From RHKX01 sp963823275 (GTDB lineage: Bacteria > Actinomycetota > Thermoleophilia > Solirubrobacterales > 70-9), in NCBI GenBank assembly GCA_963823275.1, contig CAWGKW010000002.1, forward strand, positions 1,281,673 to 1,345,672: a DNA stretch of 64,000 bases, in the 5' to 3' direction. Numbering within the stretch: the first letter of the stretch is position 1; every line of letters starts with the position of its first letter. The notes beneath the pieces are model-generated. The model saw only the letters and a list, made by a program, of their open reading frames with translations. It was not told where the DNA came from and made no database searches. Positions 52,105 through 61,222 of the stretch are shown here, piece by piece. Both the position numbers and the translations under genes were made by a program.

Positions 52105-55100
52105 TCAAGCAGCCATCGGTGGCTGGCCCAGGAGCTCCTCGATCTCGGCCCGGAGGCCGACCGACGCGTCGACCCGATACTCGCTTCCGAAGCGGAGCTT
52201 GCGCACGCCCTCGCGCGTCCTCATCTCGAGAACGACCTCGGCCTCGCCGGGAAAGTTCGAGAAGACCGACTTGAGCTCTTCGATGATCGACGGGTCGTAT
52301 TTGGCGGCATCGAGATGCAGCGGGAAGCGGACCGGCTCGGCGAGCTCTCGGATCCTCTCCCTGGCGGTCTCGACCTCGTCGCTGGACGGCTCGAACGGCT
52401 CCGCATCGAACACGACCAGCTTGATCTCACCCCGATCCTTGCGGTCGACCCGACCCCGAACCAACAGGACCGCATCGGTGTCGATCAGGCCCTCGTTCGA
52501 CTCCAGGGTCTTGGCGAAGATGATCATCTCGACCCTGCCCTCGAGGTCGTCGAGCGTCGCGAACATCATGTTGGCGCCCGTCTTGGTCCTGATCTTCTTC
52601 GCCTCCGCGACGATGCCGCCGACCGTCACCTGAGCGCCGTCGGGCTTCTTGACGAGCTCGGCGAGCGTGCAATCGGCGCGAACCCGGAGCGCCTCACGCA
52701 CCTGCGAGAGTGGATGGTCGGAGAGGAACGTCCCCATCGTCTCCTTCTCCATCGCCAGCAGCTCGCGCTGCTCGAACTCCTCACCGAGGATCGGCGGGTG
52801 CTGGGAGCGGAGCCCGGCGCCGCCGGCGTCCTCGTCGAGAGCGAAGATCGACGCCTGTCCGCGCTGGGCGTCCTCCTGTGACTTCTGACCGGCGGACTGG
52901 GCCTGCGGCAGCGCGGTCAGCATCGCCTTCCGCGTCGCCTCGGTCGAGTCGAGGCCTCCGCACTTGATCAGACACTCGGTCGCCCGCTTGTTGACCGCTC
53001 TGGCGTCGACCCGCTCACAGAAGTCCCAGAGCGAATCGAAGCGACGTTCCTCCCTGGCCCTGAGGATCGCCTCGACCGCTGAGTGGCCGACGTTCTTGAC
53101 GGCGTCCAGCCCGAAGCGGATGTTGTTGCCGCTGACGACGAAGCCGTGATCGGATTCGTTGACGTCGGGCGGCAGCACCTCGATCCCCATCTCCTCGCAG
53201 CGATTGACGAAGAACGGGACCTTGTCCTTGGTCGACATCACCGAGCTGATCACGGCGGCCATGTACTCAGCCGGGAAGTTGGCCTTCAGATAGGCGGTCC
53301 GGTAGGCGATCAGCGCGTAGCAGGCGGCGTGGGAGCGGTTGAAGGAGTAGTCGGCGGCAGCGGTCATCAGCGACCAGAGGTCCCTGGCGACGGAGAGATC
53401 GGTTCCAGACGTTGCGCTTCCTTCCAGGAACTCCACCTCCATCGTCGCCATCATCTCGCGCTTCTTCTTGCCGATCGCCTTGCGCAGGTCGTCAGCCTTG
53501 GCGGGGCTGAAGCCGGCGATCTGCTTGGCGATCTCCATCAGTTGTTCCTGGTAGATGCAGCAGCCGTAGGTCGCCTCGGTGATCGGTCGCAGGCGCTCGT
53601 CCTGGAAGCGAACCGAGTCCGGATCCCGCTTGCCCCGGGCGTAGTCGGCGATGAAGCGCATCGCTCCCGGCCGGTAGAGGGAGACGAGCGCGACGATGTC
53701 GCCGAACTCGGTCGGCTTGACCTGACGGAGGGCGTCCCGCATCCCCTCGGATTCGAGCTGAAAGACACCGATGGAGTCCCCGGCGGTCAGCATCTCGTAG
53801 GTCTTGGCGTCGTCGAGGGGCAGGTTCTCGACGTCGACCTCCACCCCCCGCGAACGCTGGATTATCTCGACGGCGTCCTCGATCACATCGAGGTTCCGCA
53901 GGCCGAGGAAATCCATCTTCAACAGGCCGATCTGCTCGACCGGAACCATCGAGTACTGGGTGACGATCTTGTAGGAGCGCTCACCGTCCTTGGCCGCACC
54001 GCGATCCTCGGCGAGCTGCAGCGGCACCACCTCCTGCAAGGGCCGGTCGGCGATCACCACCGCGGCGGCGTGAATGGAGTGGTTGCGAACGATTCCCTCG
54101 AGGCCCTTCGCGGTATCGACGATCTGGCGGGTGTCGGGCTCGGAGTCGTAGGCCTTCCTCAGATCGGATCCGTCCTTGAGGCACTCCTTGAAGCTGGGGC
54201 TGCGGCCCATGATCGGCTCCGGGATCAGCTTCGCGATCCGGTCGCCCGCCCCGTAGTCGAAGCCGAGCACCCGGGCGGCGTCGCGGGTCGCGGCGCGCGG
54301 GGCCATCGTGCCGAAGGTGACGATCTGGGCGACGGACTCGCGACCGTACTTCTCGGTCACGTAGCGGATCACCCGTTCGCGACCGCGGACCGAGAAGTCG
54401 ATATCGATGTCGGGCATCGACTTGCGGGCCGGGTTCAGAAAGCGCTCGAAGAGCAGATCGTTCTCGAGCGGATCGAGATCGGTGATGCCGAGGCTGTAGG
54501 CGACGATCGACCCCGCGGCCGAGCCACGGCCGGGGCCGACCGCGACCCCGTTCTCCTTGGCGTAGCGAACGAAGTCCCAGACGATCAGGAAGTAGGAGGG
54601 AAACCCCATGTCCTCGATCACGCCCAGCTCGAACTCGAGCCGTTCGACCGCGGCGGCGGGTGGCGGGTCCCCGTAACGGCGGCGCAGGCCCTCCTCGGCG
54701 ACCCGCCGCAGCATCACCTCGGGCTCCGATCCGTCGGGCGTCGGGAACCTCGGCAGCAACAGCTCGCCCAGCTGAATCTCGACGTTGCAGCGCTCGGCGA
54801 TCTCGAGCGTGTTCGGGATCGCCTCCGGCCAGGGCGCGAAGGCGGCGTTCATCTCCTCGGCGGTCTTCAGGTAGAACTCGTTGGTGTCGAAGCTCATCTT
54901 CGGCTGCTCGAGCGTCGACTTCGTCTGAACGCAGAGCAGAGCGGCGTGGTTGCGGTAGTCCTCGCGACGCAGGTAGTGGACGTCGGCGGTGCCCACCAGG
55001 GGCTTGCCAAGCTCACCCGCCACCCGAGCGATGCCCTCGTTCGCCTTGTCCTGCTCGGGGATCCCGTTGACCTGGAGTTCAAAGTAGACGTCGTCGGCCC

Positions 55101-55614
55101 CGAAGATCTGCAGCAGGTCGTCGACGTGAGCCCGGGCGTCGTCGGGGCGATCCTCGACCAGCCGGCGGCAGAAGCGAGAGGCCAGGCAGCCGGTGAGCGC
55201 GATCACGCCCTCCGAGTAGCGATCGAGCAGCTTCGGATCGACGTTGGCCTTGCCGCGGGCGAAGCCCTCGAGGAAGCCGGCGGAGCTGAGCTTGACGAGG
55301 TTCTTGAAACCGGTCTCGTTTCCGGCCAAAAGCGTCAGATGGTTGCGCTCCCATTTTGTCTTCTGCTTGATCTCCTCGATGTCGTCGACCAGGTAGGCCT
55401 CGAGGCCCATGATCGGCTTGACGCCGTGCTTTCCGCAGGCCTGAAAGAGCTCGACCGCACCGTTCATCACGCCATGGTCGGTGAGTCCGAGAGCCGGCAT
55501 GCCGAGCTCGGCGGCGCGTGCGGCCATCGCGTCGATCTTGTTGGCGCCGTCGAGCAGCGAGTACTCGCTGTGGACGTGGAGGTGCGCTGCCTGCTGTGTG
55601 GCCGTCGTGCTCAC
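52105..55614 (-). CDS. dnaE: DNA polymerase III alpha subunit
   Basis: Replicative polymerase, DnaE1 type, 1169 residues from GTG 55612-55614; the open frame upstream has no homology. PHP domain at the N-terminus (HLHVHSEYSLLDGANKIDAM, LTDHGVMNGAVELFQAC), palm with the catalytic aspartates in MPDIDIDFSVRGRERVI and GPGRGSAAGSIVAY. Then fingers (GIFQ-like IGVFQLESEGMRD, YRPGAM), helix-hairpin-helix and an OB domain (VTVGGIVAEAKKIRTKTGANMMFATLDDLEG). It ends VGLRAEIEELLGQPPMAA. Intact over 3.5 kb, which contrasts with the frameshifted genes elsewhere. Confidence 0.96.
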   Translation of the reverse strand: MSTTATQQAAHLHVHSEYSLLDGANKIDAMAARAAELGMPALGLTDHGVMNGAVELFQACGKHGVKPIMGLEAYLVDDIEEIKQKTKWERNHLTLLAGNETGFKNLVKLSSAGFLEGFARGKANVDPKLLDRYSEGVIALTGCLASRFCRRLVEDRPDDARAHVDDLLQIFGADDVYFELQVNGIPEQDKANEGIARVAGELGKPLVGTADVHYLRREDYRNHAALLCVQTKSTLEQPKMSFDTNEFYLKTAEEMNAAFAPWPEAIPNTLEIAERCNVEIQLGELLLPRFPTPDGSEPEVMLRRVAEEGLRRRYGDPPPAAAVERLEFELGVIEDMGFPSYFLIVWDFVRYAKENGVAVGPGRGSAAGSIVAYSLGITDLDPLENDLLFERFLNPARKSMPDIDIDFSVRGRERVIRYVTEKYGRESVAQIVTFGTMAPRAATRDAARVLGFDYGAGDRIAKLIPEPIMGRSPSFKECLKDGSDLRKAYDSEPDTRQIVDTAKGLEGIVRNHSIHAAAVVIADRPLQEVVPLQLAEDRGAAKDGERSYKIVTQYSMVPVEQIGLLKMDFLGLRNLDVIEDAVEIIQRSRGVEVDVENLPLDDAKTYEMLTAGDSIGVFQLESEGMRDALRQVKPTEFGDIVALVSLYRPGAMRFIADYARGKRDPDSVRFQDERLRPITEATYGCCIYQEQLMEIAKQIAGFSPAKADDLRKAIGKKKREMMATMEVEFLEGSATSGTDLSVARDLWSLMTAAADYSFNRSHAACYALIAYRTAYLKANFPAEYMAAVISSVMSTKDKVPFFVNRCEEMGIEVLPPDVNESDHGFVVSGNNIRFGLDAVKNVGHSAVEAILRAREERRFDSLWDFCERVDARAVNKRATECLIKCGGLDSTEATRKAMLTALPQAQSAGQKSQEDAQRGQASIFALDEDAGGAGLRSQHPPILGEEFEQRELLAMEKETMGTFLSDHPLSQVREALRVRADCTLAELVKKPDGAQVTVGGIVAEAKKIRTKTGANMMFATLDDLEGRVEMIIFAKTLESNEGLIDTDAVLLVRGRVDRKDRGEIKLVVFDAEPFEPSSDEVETARERIRELAEPVRFPLHLDAAKYDPSIIEELKSVFSNFPGEAEVVLEMRTREGVRKLRFGSEYRVDASVGLRAEIEELLGQPPMAA

Positions 55615-55618
55615 CGGG

Positions 55619-55646
55619 CCACTATGGCAAGAGGGGTGGATGTCAA
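55619..55646 (-). promoter_or_regulatory. Candidate dnaE promoter
   Basis: On the minus strand TTGACA (55641-55646) and TAGTGG (55619-55624) are 16 bases apart. The -10-like hexamer ends four bases before the dnaE GTG, which would give a leaderless or nearly leaderless mRNA. Confidence 0.4.
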
Positions 55647-55714
55647 CCCTTCGTTTTCCAACTCCACAAGACCTGATGTCCGCGTTTTGCGGAGCCTTCG
55701 CCCGAGTACCGCGG

Positions 55715-57826
55715 CTACCTCGACTGGGCCATGTCGATTCTCGCGAGCACATCAACGAGCTGCTGCTCGGCCTCCCGAACCCGCTGGCTCGCCTCGCGCT
55801 TGGCGGCGTCGATCCGCGTCCTGATCCGCTCCTCGCGATCCTGAGCGTTCTGGACTGCGGCGAGCCTCGCCTCGGCGTCGGAGGCCGCTGCCGCGAACCG
55901 TCTGGAGAACTCCGCCTCGTGGCGGGTCGCGAGCGCGTCCAGTCGCCGGTCGAGATCGGCAGCGCGGCTCTCGAACTCGTTCGATATCGATTCCTCGACC
56001 CGCCTCGATACCGAGGCCTCCGCGCCGGCGCGGAGCTCGACCACCCTCCGATCCAACTCCGCCCGGGCCGCCGCCACCGACTGGGCCAACTCCGCCTCGA
56101 TCCCGGCCCGCTCCGCCGCCAGCCCCGCACGCTCCGCGGAGGCGACCTCGGCGAGATCCGCCGCGAGAGCATTCCTCTGCGCTTTGAGCGCGTCGAGCGA
56201 ACCGGCGAGCTGCGCCGTTGCCGCGGCCTCGGCTCGGCGGCTGTGGTCCCGGTAGCTGACGGTCGTAAGCTCGTCCTTGAACGCTCTCACGTGGACTTCG
56301 ACGCCGGCGGAGGCCGCCTTCCCGAGTTCGATCTTGACCCGCTCCATCTCGTCCGAGACCGCTTCCTGAGCCGCCTCGCGGGCCACGCCGTCGATCTCGG
56401 CGCGCGCACCGCGGCCGGCCGTCTCGATCGCCGCCTCGACGTCGCGAGAGATCGCTCCCATGGCCAGCCCGCCCGCCTGCGCGGCCGCACTGGCTGCGCT
56501 CTCCCGCGCCTTGTCGGCAAACCCCTCCGAGAGCTCCGTACCGAGGGACTCGACCTGCTGGACGATGATCCCCTGGGACTCGGCCAGGCGGGCGGCCTGC
56601 ATGTCAGCCAGCCGCTTCTCGGCCGCCGCGATTCCCGCAGACACCTTCTCATCGGCAATCAGGTCGATGCGCTGGGAAGCGGCCGCGAGGCGCGCCTCGC
56701 CCTTGGCCACCTCGCGGTTGACGGCCGCCTCCACCCCAAGAGTCACCTCCCCCCATACCCGCTCCGCCGCCTGGTCGTTGGCGCGCTCGAGATCGCCCCG
56801 GGCGTCGGCGAGCTTCCGGCTCACCTCGCGTTCGACGCGCTCTGCGAGCTCCCCCGCGACCTCGTCGACGCGAGCCTCGGTTCGACGCCGGATCTCGGCC
56901 TGCTGGGCGGATCCAGCCCTTTCCTGCTCGCCGCGGAACTCCTCCAACATCTCACGCACCCGGGACTGCGCATCGCCGAGGCCCCGCTCGAGGCTCTGCC
57001 GGCCCTCGGCCTGGGAGGCCTCGAGCTGCCTCTTGATCTGAGCCTGCACCTCGCCGAGACGGCTCGCGGCCACTGCCTCAGCCGCCTCCCGGGCCTCGCG
57101 GACGGCGGCCGAGCGATGCCGGTCAAGACCCTCCACCGCTCCGGCAACCTCGTCTCGGACGGTTTCGGCGAACTCACGACGGGTACCCTCGCGCTCGGCA
57201 TCGAGTTGGCGCCTCAGCTCCGTCGCGGTCCCCTGCAATGCCGCGGCAAGTTCCTCGTTGATGCGCTTGCGATGGGCGTCGGCCTCCTCGCGCATCCGTC
57301 TATCCTGCTCCCCGGCGCGTTCGTCGACTGCCACCTCGAGGCGGGAGCGCAACGCTGCCTCGGAAGCCGCGAACCGGGCCTCGAGAACCGCACCCTCATC
57401 GCCGGAGGGTGCGGGAGACCCCGTGACCCCCTCGACCTGTTCCGCCGCCCGGCGAAATCCGGCCACCTCCTCTCCGAGCGCCGCCTCGACCGCCTCCGCC
57501 TGGAGCTCAAGGCGTCGTTCGGCGGCGCGCACCCGGCCGTCGATCGACGCGAACACGCGACGCTCGACCACAGCTGCGATCTCATCGAGGCTCGCGGGGT
57601 CGGAGGCGGAGGGGCTCGGCGTCGGGGATGGCACGGGCGGTGAAACCGGCCGCTCGGGCGCAACGTCTATATCCGGGGGCGGGAGCGGGGGCCGCCGCGA
57701 GCCGGAGCGGGAAGTCGGGGGCGGCCGTCCACCCGACTGGCCCCTGGCGATCAACTCCTCAAAGCTCTTTCCGATCGCAGAGCGCGCCCGGGCGATCCGG
57801 CGCTCTGCATCGCCTTCCTGATCCAT
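55715..57826 (-). CDS. Long coiled-coil protein of unknown function
   Basis: 703 residues from ATG 57824-57826, with GGGAGAGA six bases upstream. Residues ~30-80 are Pro/Arg/Ser-rich (PPPDIDVAPERPVSPPVPSP), the rest an almost unbroken Ala/Glu/Arg heptad pattern (AEAVEAALGEEVAGFRRAAEQ, RINEELAAALQGTATELRRQ, and so on), with few hydrophobic breaks and no signal peptide or membrane helix. It would form a cytoplasmic filament or scaffold several tens of nm long. Two smaller coiled-coil genes lie divergently next door. A link to cell shape or chromosome organisation is only a guess; no SMC/DivIVA signature is visible. Confidence 0.8.
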   Translation of the reverse strand: MDQEGDAERRIARARSAIGKSFEELIARGQSGGRPPPTSRSGSRRPPLPPPDIDVAPERPVSPPVPSPTPSPSASDPASLDEIAAVVERRVFASIDGRVRAAERRLELQAEAVEAALGEEVAGFRRAAEQVEGVTGSPAPSGDEGAVLEARFAASEAALRSRLEVAVDERAGEQDRRMREEADAHRKRINEELAAALQGTATELRRQLDAEREGTRREFAETVRDEVAGAVEGLDRHRSAAVREAREAAEAVAASRLGEVQAQIKRQLEASQAEGRQSLERGLGDAQSRVREMLEEFRGEQERAGSAQQAEIRRRTEARVDEVAGELAERVEREVSRKLADARGDLERANDQAAERVWGEVTLGVEAAVNREVAKGEARLAAASQRIDLIADEKVSAGIAAAEKRLADMQAARLAESQGIIVQQVESLGTELSEGFADKARESAASAAAQAGGLAMGAISRDVEAAIETAGRGARAEIDGVAREAAQEAVSDEMERVKIELGKAASAGVEVHVRAFKDELTTVSYRDHSRRAEAAATAQLAGSLDALKAQRNALAADLAEVASAERAGLAAERAGIEAELAQSVAAARAELDRRVVELRAGAEASVSRRVEESISNEFESRAADLDRRLDALATRHEAEFSRRFAAAASDAEARLAAVQNAQDREERIRTRIDAAKREASQRVREAEQQLVDVLARIDMAQSR

Positions 57827-57942
57827 TGTCTCTCCCGATTCACCCACGTGGACTACCGTCTATCACCAACGGGGGCGTCAAACTTCCACCCCCGCCGGAT
57901 GACCGTCCGGAGGTTGCGAGTTCTTTACGCCCGCCGGGTTCC

Positions 57943-57948
57943 TAAGAT
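57943..57948 (+). promoter_or_regulatory. Candidate -10 element of a leaderless gene
   Basis: TAAGAT followed by six bases and then the GTG start at 57955. There is no Shine-Dalgarno, so transcription may begin at the start codon. No convincing -35 was found at normal spacing. Confidence 0.35.
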
Positions 57949-57954
57949 GCACCC

Positions 57955-58365
57955 GTGGCAATCAAGCCCAGCGAGCAGATCCGGGCATCGATGGTCGCCA
58001 GCCGCGGCGAAGCCGACCGCATCCTGGGTCAGGCCCAGAGTCGGGCAGTCGAGCTGTCGGAGCTCGCCGGCGAGGCCGACCGGGCCCTGACCGGTGCGCG
58101 CCTCGACCGCCTGGCGGACCTGCAGCGGCAGATCGAGGTCCGCCGGCAGCGGATCGAGTCCGCATACGCCACGATGGCCGAGGCCATGGCGGTGACCAGC
58201 ATGCGGCTCGTCGAGGTCGCACGCGAAGCGGACTTCAGCATCCCGCCGTGGCCGGCCGGGATCCGCCGCACGGTCGAGATCAAGCTGGCCGAGACCCGCG
58301 AGGTCACTTTCAGGATCGAAACCAGCGGCGCCGCCGGAGCCGACGCACCTCAGCGACCGCTCTAG
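57955..58365 (+). CDS. Short coiled-coil protein of unknown function
   Basis: 136 residues, GTG start. MAIKPSEQIRASMVASRGEADRILGQAQSRAVEL leads into a helical coiled-coil region (~residues 5-95: TGARLDRLADLQRQIEVRRQRIESAYATMAEAM), then a short beta-like end (GIRRTVEIKLAETREVTFRIETSG). The style resembles the larger coiled-coil neighbours and DivIVA-type helical proteins, without the membrane-targeting signature. Divergent from the 703-residue protein and 32 bases before the next gene, with which it likely forms an operon. Confidence 0.78.
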   Translation: MAIKPSEQIRASMVASRGEADRILGQAQSRAVELSELAGEADRALTGARLDRLADLQRQIEVRRQRIESAYATMAEAMAVTSMRLVEVAREADFSIPPWPAGIRRTVEIKLAETREVTFRIETSGAAGADAPQRPL

Positions 58366-58397
58366 AATCGCAGCTGACGATCCCGGAGGAGACTACG

Positions 58398-59165
58398 ATC
58401 AGCGACTACAACCCCCAGGACCCGACCGACCCGGCGAATCCGCCCATTCGTTGGACCGCAGGCTCGGCTCCCGGCCCCTCTCCCGGAGTCCAGGCGACGA
58501 TGCAGCGGATGACCGAGCAGGTACAGACGGTCATCGACGCCGCCGAGCGCGCCGCCGAGGCGATCCGCTACGACGCCGAGGAGCAGGCCCGGCGTCACCT
58601 CGCCGAGGCGCAGCGCAAGGCGGATCGGCTCACCGCCGAGCGGGTCGGGTTGATCTCGGAGTTGACCGACGATCTCGTCCGTCACGCCGCCAACGTTCGC
58701 GACCACTCCGAGCAGATGGTGCGAGCGCTCGAGGACGCGATTCATTCAGTCACCGACAAGCTCGAGCAGTCGGCAATGACCGACACCTTTCCGAGCGCCG
58801 CCCCCCCTGGTCCGTCGCTGCCGTTGGGCCAGCCCCTCGGCCCGTCCGAATCGACCGTAGTTGGCCGGCAGGACCCCAACTATGATCCGTCCCAGGCGGC
58901 GGTGAGGGCGGGAGGGTTCGCCGGCTCGGCGGCGCCTTCGGTGCCCAGGGCTCCCGTCGCCTACCCGGGTAACGATGCCGCGGCGGAGCCGGACCCCGAG
59001 CCTTCGCAGGCCCAGCAACCTGAGATTCCCTTCGATGCGATCCTGCATGCCACCCGCCTGGCCGCCAACGACACCGACCCGGCGGCGATCGCATCGGAGC
59101 TGAGGAACCGTTTCGGTATCGAGAACCCGGACCCGATCGTCGACCGGATCCTCGGCAATCCCTAG
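58398..59165 (+). CDS. Coiled-coil protein with Pro-rich linker, probable non-ATG start
   Basis: About 255 residues if started at ATC 58398-58400, which sits six bases after an excellent Shine-Dalgarno (GGAGGAG at 58385-58391). No ATG/GTG/TTG lies at that spacing, and the first ATG is at 58501. Order: Pro/Asp-rich start, coiled coil (~35-130: MTEQVQTVIDAAERAAEAIRYDAEEQARRHLAEAQRKADRL), a Pro/Ser/Gly-rich disordered linker (~135-200), and a small conserved-looking C-terminal helical domain (IPFDAILHATRLAANDTDPAAIASELRNRFGI). The coiled coil resembles DivIVA/GpsB-like helices. Function unknown; partner of the preceding gene. Confidence 0.75.
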   Translation: MSDYNPQDPTDPANPPIRWTAGSAPGPSPGVQATMQRMTEQVQTVIDAAERAAEAIRYDAEEQARRHLAEAQRKADRLTAERVGLISELTDDLVRHAANVRDHSEQMVRALEDAIHSVTDKLEQSAMTDTFPSAAPPGPSLPLGQPLGPSESTVVGRQDPNYDPSQAAVRAGGFAGSAAPSVPRAPVAYPGNDAAAEPDPEPSQAQQPEIPFDAILHATRLAANDTDPAAIASELRNRFGIENPDPIVDRILGNP

Positions 59166-59187
59166 AGCCCGCCCGCCCCGATGCTGG

Positions 59188-59204
59188 GACCTCGATCGGA
59201 GGTC
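59188..59204. terminator. Small hairpin between convergent genes
   Basis: GACCTC-GATCG-GAGGTC, a 6-bp stem, lies between the stop codons of the coiled-coil gene and the sugar transferase. No T-tract. It may act as a weak bidirectional terminator. Confidence 0.3.
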
Positions 59205-59215
59205 GCCACGATTCT

Positions 59216-60259
59216 TCAGTTGTCGATCGGGATCTCCAACCGCTGCGGCAACGTCTCGCTTTCCCGAAGGAGGAAGCTGGGCTGGGGTGCCCGCATCTGA
59301 CGATGAGAGTCCCGAGCCGCTATGACCGTTGTCTCAAGGATGATCAGGATGTCGATCAGCAGCGATCTGTGCTTGAGGTAGAAGAGGTCGTGGCAGAGCT
59401 TCCAGGCTGTGCCCAGCTCGGATCCGGCATATCCACAGCGCACCTGAGCCCATCCGGTGACCCCCGGCTTGACCAATAGGCGCCTCGAGTAATGGGGGAA
59501 GATCGCCTCCAGATCAGCCGTGATCTGTGGCTGCTCCGGGCGCGGGCCGACGAGGGTCATCTCCCCCCGCAGGACGTTGAACAGCTGGGGAAGTTCGTCT
59601 ACGTGCAGCCGTCGCAGGACCCGACCGACCGCTGTCACCCGCGAGTCACCGGCACCCGACCATCTCGCCCCCTGTTCCTGTGAGCCACTCCTCATGGTTC
59701 GCAGCTTCAGGATCTCGAACTCCTGGCCTCGCTCGCCCACCCGGGTCTGCCGGTAGAAGATCGGCCCCCGGTCGCCGATCTTGATCGCGATCGCCCCGAG
59801 GGCGATGAACGGCAGAGCGAGGATTGCCGAGAGTGAGCCGACCGCGAGGTCGAAGGCACGCTTCGTCCACTTCGAGCTCGCATGGAAGCGGGGGTGCATG
59901 AGAAACAGGAACCAGGCCGAGTCGATCGTCCCGATCGGGACATGGCCGAAGACGTGCTCGTAGAGCTGATTTCCGTCGATCATCCTGACCGGGGACCCCG
60001 CCAACATGTCATCTGGAGCGGGTCGTTCTCGACCTCGGCAAGCACCCGTCCAGCACCCTGGGTCGGAGGAGTCTCGTGCCTCTCCGCGGGGCTTCCACGA
60101 TTCGCGCGGCCAGCTGCAATGCCATGCACGACACCCGGCGCTGCGAGGCGAGCCCTTTACGCGCACACTGCCTTTCGGCCGACGAGGGCTCGACCGATCC
60201 ACCTGCACCCCCACTCCCGTGTGGCAGCGCCCGCCGCCGCCCGCCGACTCGGAGATCAC
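59216..60259 (-). CDS. Bacterial sugar transferase (polyprenyl glycosylphosphotransferase), N-terminus disrupted
   Basis: Transfers a sugar-1-phosphate to undecaprenyl phosphate to start exopolysaccharide or glycan synthesis. The Bac_transf domain is complete: KRAFDLAVGSLSAILALPFIALGAIAIKI (membrane helix), GPIFYRQTRVGERGQEFEILKLRTMR, RRLHVDELPQLFNVLRGEMTLVGPRPEQ, VKPGVTGWAQVR. Upstream, DGNQLYEHVFGHVP is the usual linker. The preceding ~90 residues in this frame look random, while another frame reads LAARIVEAPRRG, expected in the nucleotide-binding part of full-length (~460-residue) members. So the N-terminus is broken by indels or truncated. Real domain boundary about 59,990. Confidence 0.82.
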   Translation of the reverse strand: MISESAGGGGRCHTGVGVQVDRSSPRRPKGSVRVKGSPRSAGCRAWHCSWPRESWKPRGEARDSSDPGCWTGACRGRERPAPDDMLAGSPVRMIDGNQLYEHVFGHVPIGTIDSAWFLFLMHPRFHASSKWTKRAFDLAVGSLSAILALPFIALGAIAIKIGDRGPIFYRQTRVGERGQEFEILKLRTMRSGSQEQGARWSGAGDSRVTAVGRVLRRLHVDELPQLFNVLRGEMTLVGPRPEQPQITADLEAIFPHYSRRLLVKPGVTGWAQVRCGYAGSELGTAWKLCHDLFYLKHRSLLIDILIILETTVIAARDSHRQMRAPQPSFLLRESETLPQRLEIPIDN

Positions 60260-60327
60260 GCACCTCGCCTGGGCACATCAGGCCAACACCGGGAGCGACT
60301 GCCTTAGAAGCCTGCTGGCTGCATCGG

Positions 60328-61222
60328 TCAGCGCTGGCTCAGGATCGCGGTGTTCCCGAAGAGCTGGGTCCCGACCTGACTCAGTGTGACGACATCGGGG
60401 AGCCCATCGCCATCCACATCGGAGACCTCGGCCGCGATCGGCCGGTAGCCGCCCGCGAAACGCAGCGGCACCGCTGGAATCTCACTGCCAGGGTGCAGGA
60501 CGATGGACACGGTGCCCGTGGAGTAAGAGGGCATCACGACGTCGGGAGCACCGTCCAGGTCGATGTCCTCGACGGTGAGACGGCCGCTCGTTCCAAAGAA
60601 ACCGAGATTCCACAGATCCCACGTGGCGGACGCGATGAAAGCACCACCTCCCTCACCCTTCCAAGCCATCAGAAAGTTCTGCTCAGCCACCAATAAATCC
60701 GTGATGCCGTCCCCGTCCAGGTCGGAAGCCGCGAGATAAGATCCGTTCGGCGAGGAGATCGACGGCCATGCAGCGAACGTTCCGTCGCCGACCCCGCGGA
60801 GCAGGCTGATACCTTGCTGGAGCAGGACAAGGTCCGGAATCAGGTCGTTGTCGAGGTCCTCCGCCACGATTTCTCGTGGGTTTCCGCCCGCCGTCACCTG
60901 AATCGGCGGCAGTAGCTCCATCGCCCTGCCCGAGCAGCAACGATACGATGTCCCCCAAGACACTCGCGACGGCGAGGTCGAGCCTGCCATCCAGGTTGAA
61001 GTCCGCGAGAGCCAGGTCAAGAGGGGCGTCTCCAGCCGGTTCGAGCAACGGTGCGCTGAAACCACCACCTGCCCGTGCCATCAGGATGGAGACGTTGTCG
61101 GATGAGAAATGCGTGACGACCAGATCCGGCAAGTCATCCTGGTTCATGTCGCCGACTGCGATCCGGCCAAGGCCTTTGCCGCCAGCCGGGTGGATCGTCG
61201 GCGGTGCGAACTCACCCCCCAA
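60328..61222 (-). CDS. FG-GAP/VCBS-repeat protein, 5'-truncated and frameshifted
   Basis: Tandem beta-propeller repeats of the FG-GAP/VCBS type with calcium-binding loops: AVGDMNQDDLPDLVV, ALADFNLDGRLDLAVA, VAEDLDNDLIPDLVLL, AASDLDGDGITDLLVA, VEDIDLDGAPDVVMP and VSDVDGDGLPDVVTL, six loops in about 290 residues. The first two repeats and the last four are in different frames, joined near 60,925. At 61,223-61,225 a stop precedes the first readable residue, and the expected N-terminus and signal peptide are absent. This is exactly where the sequence character changes to algal-like. Normally such proteins are secreted. Confidence 0.83.

Noticed and set aside
55615..56172. N-terminal extension of dnaE
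   Set aside because: Arg/Ser-rich shadow of the coiled-coil gene; the PHP domain begins right after GTG 55614.
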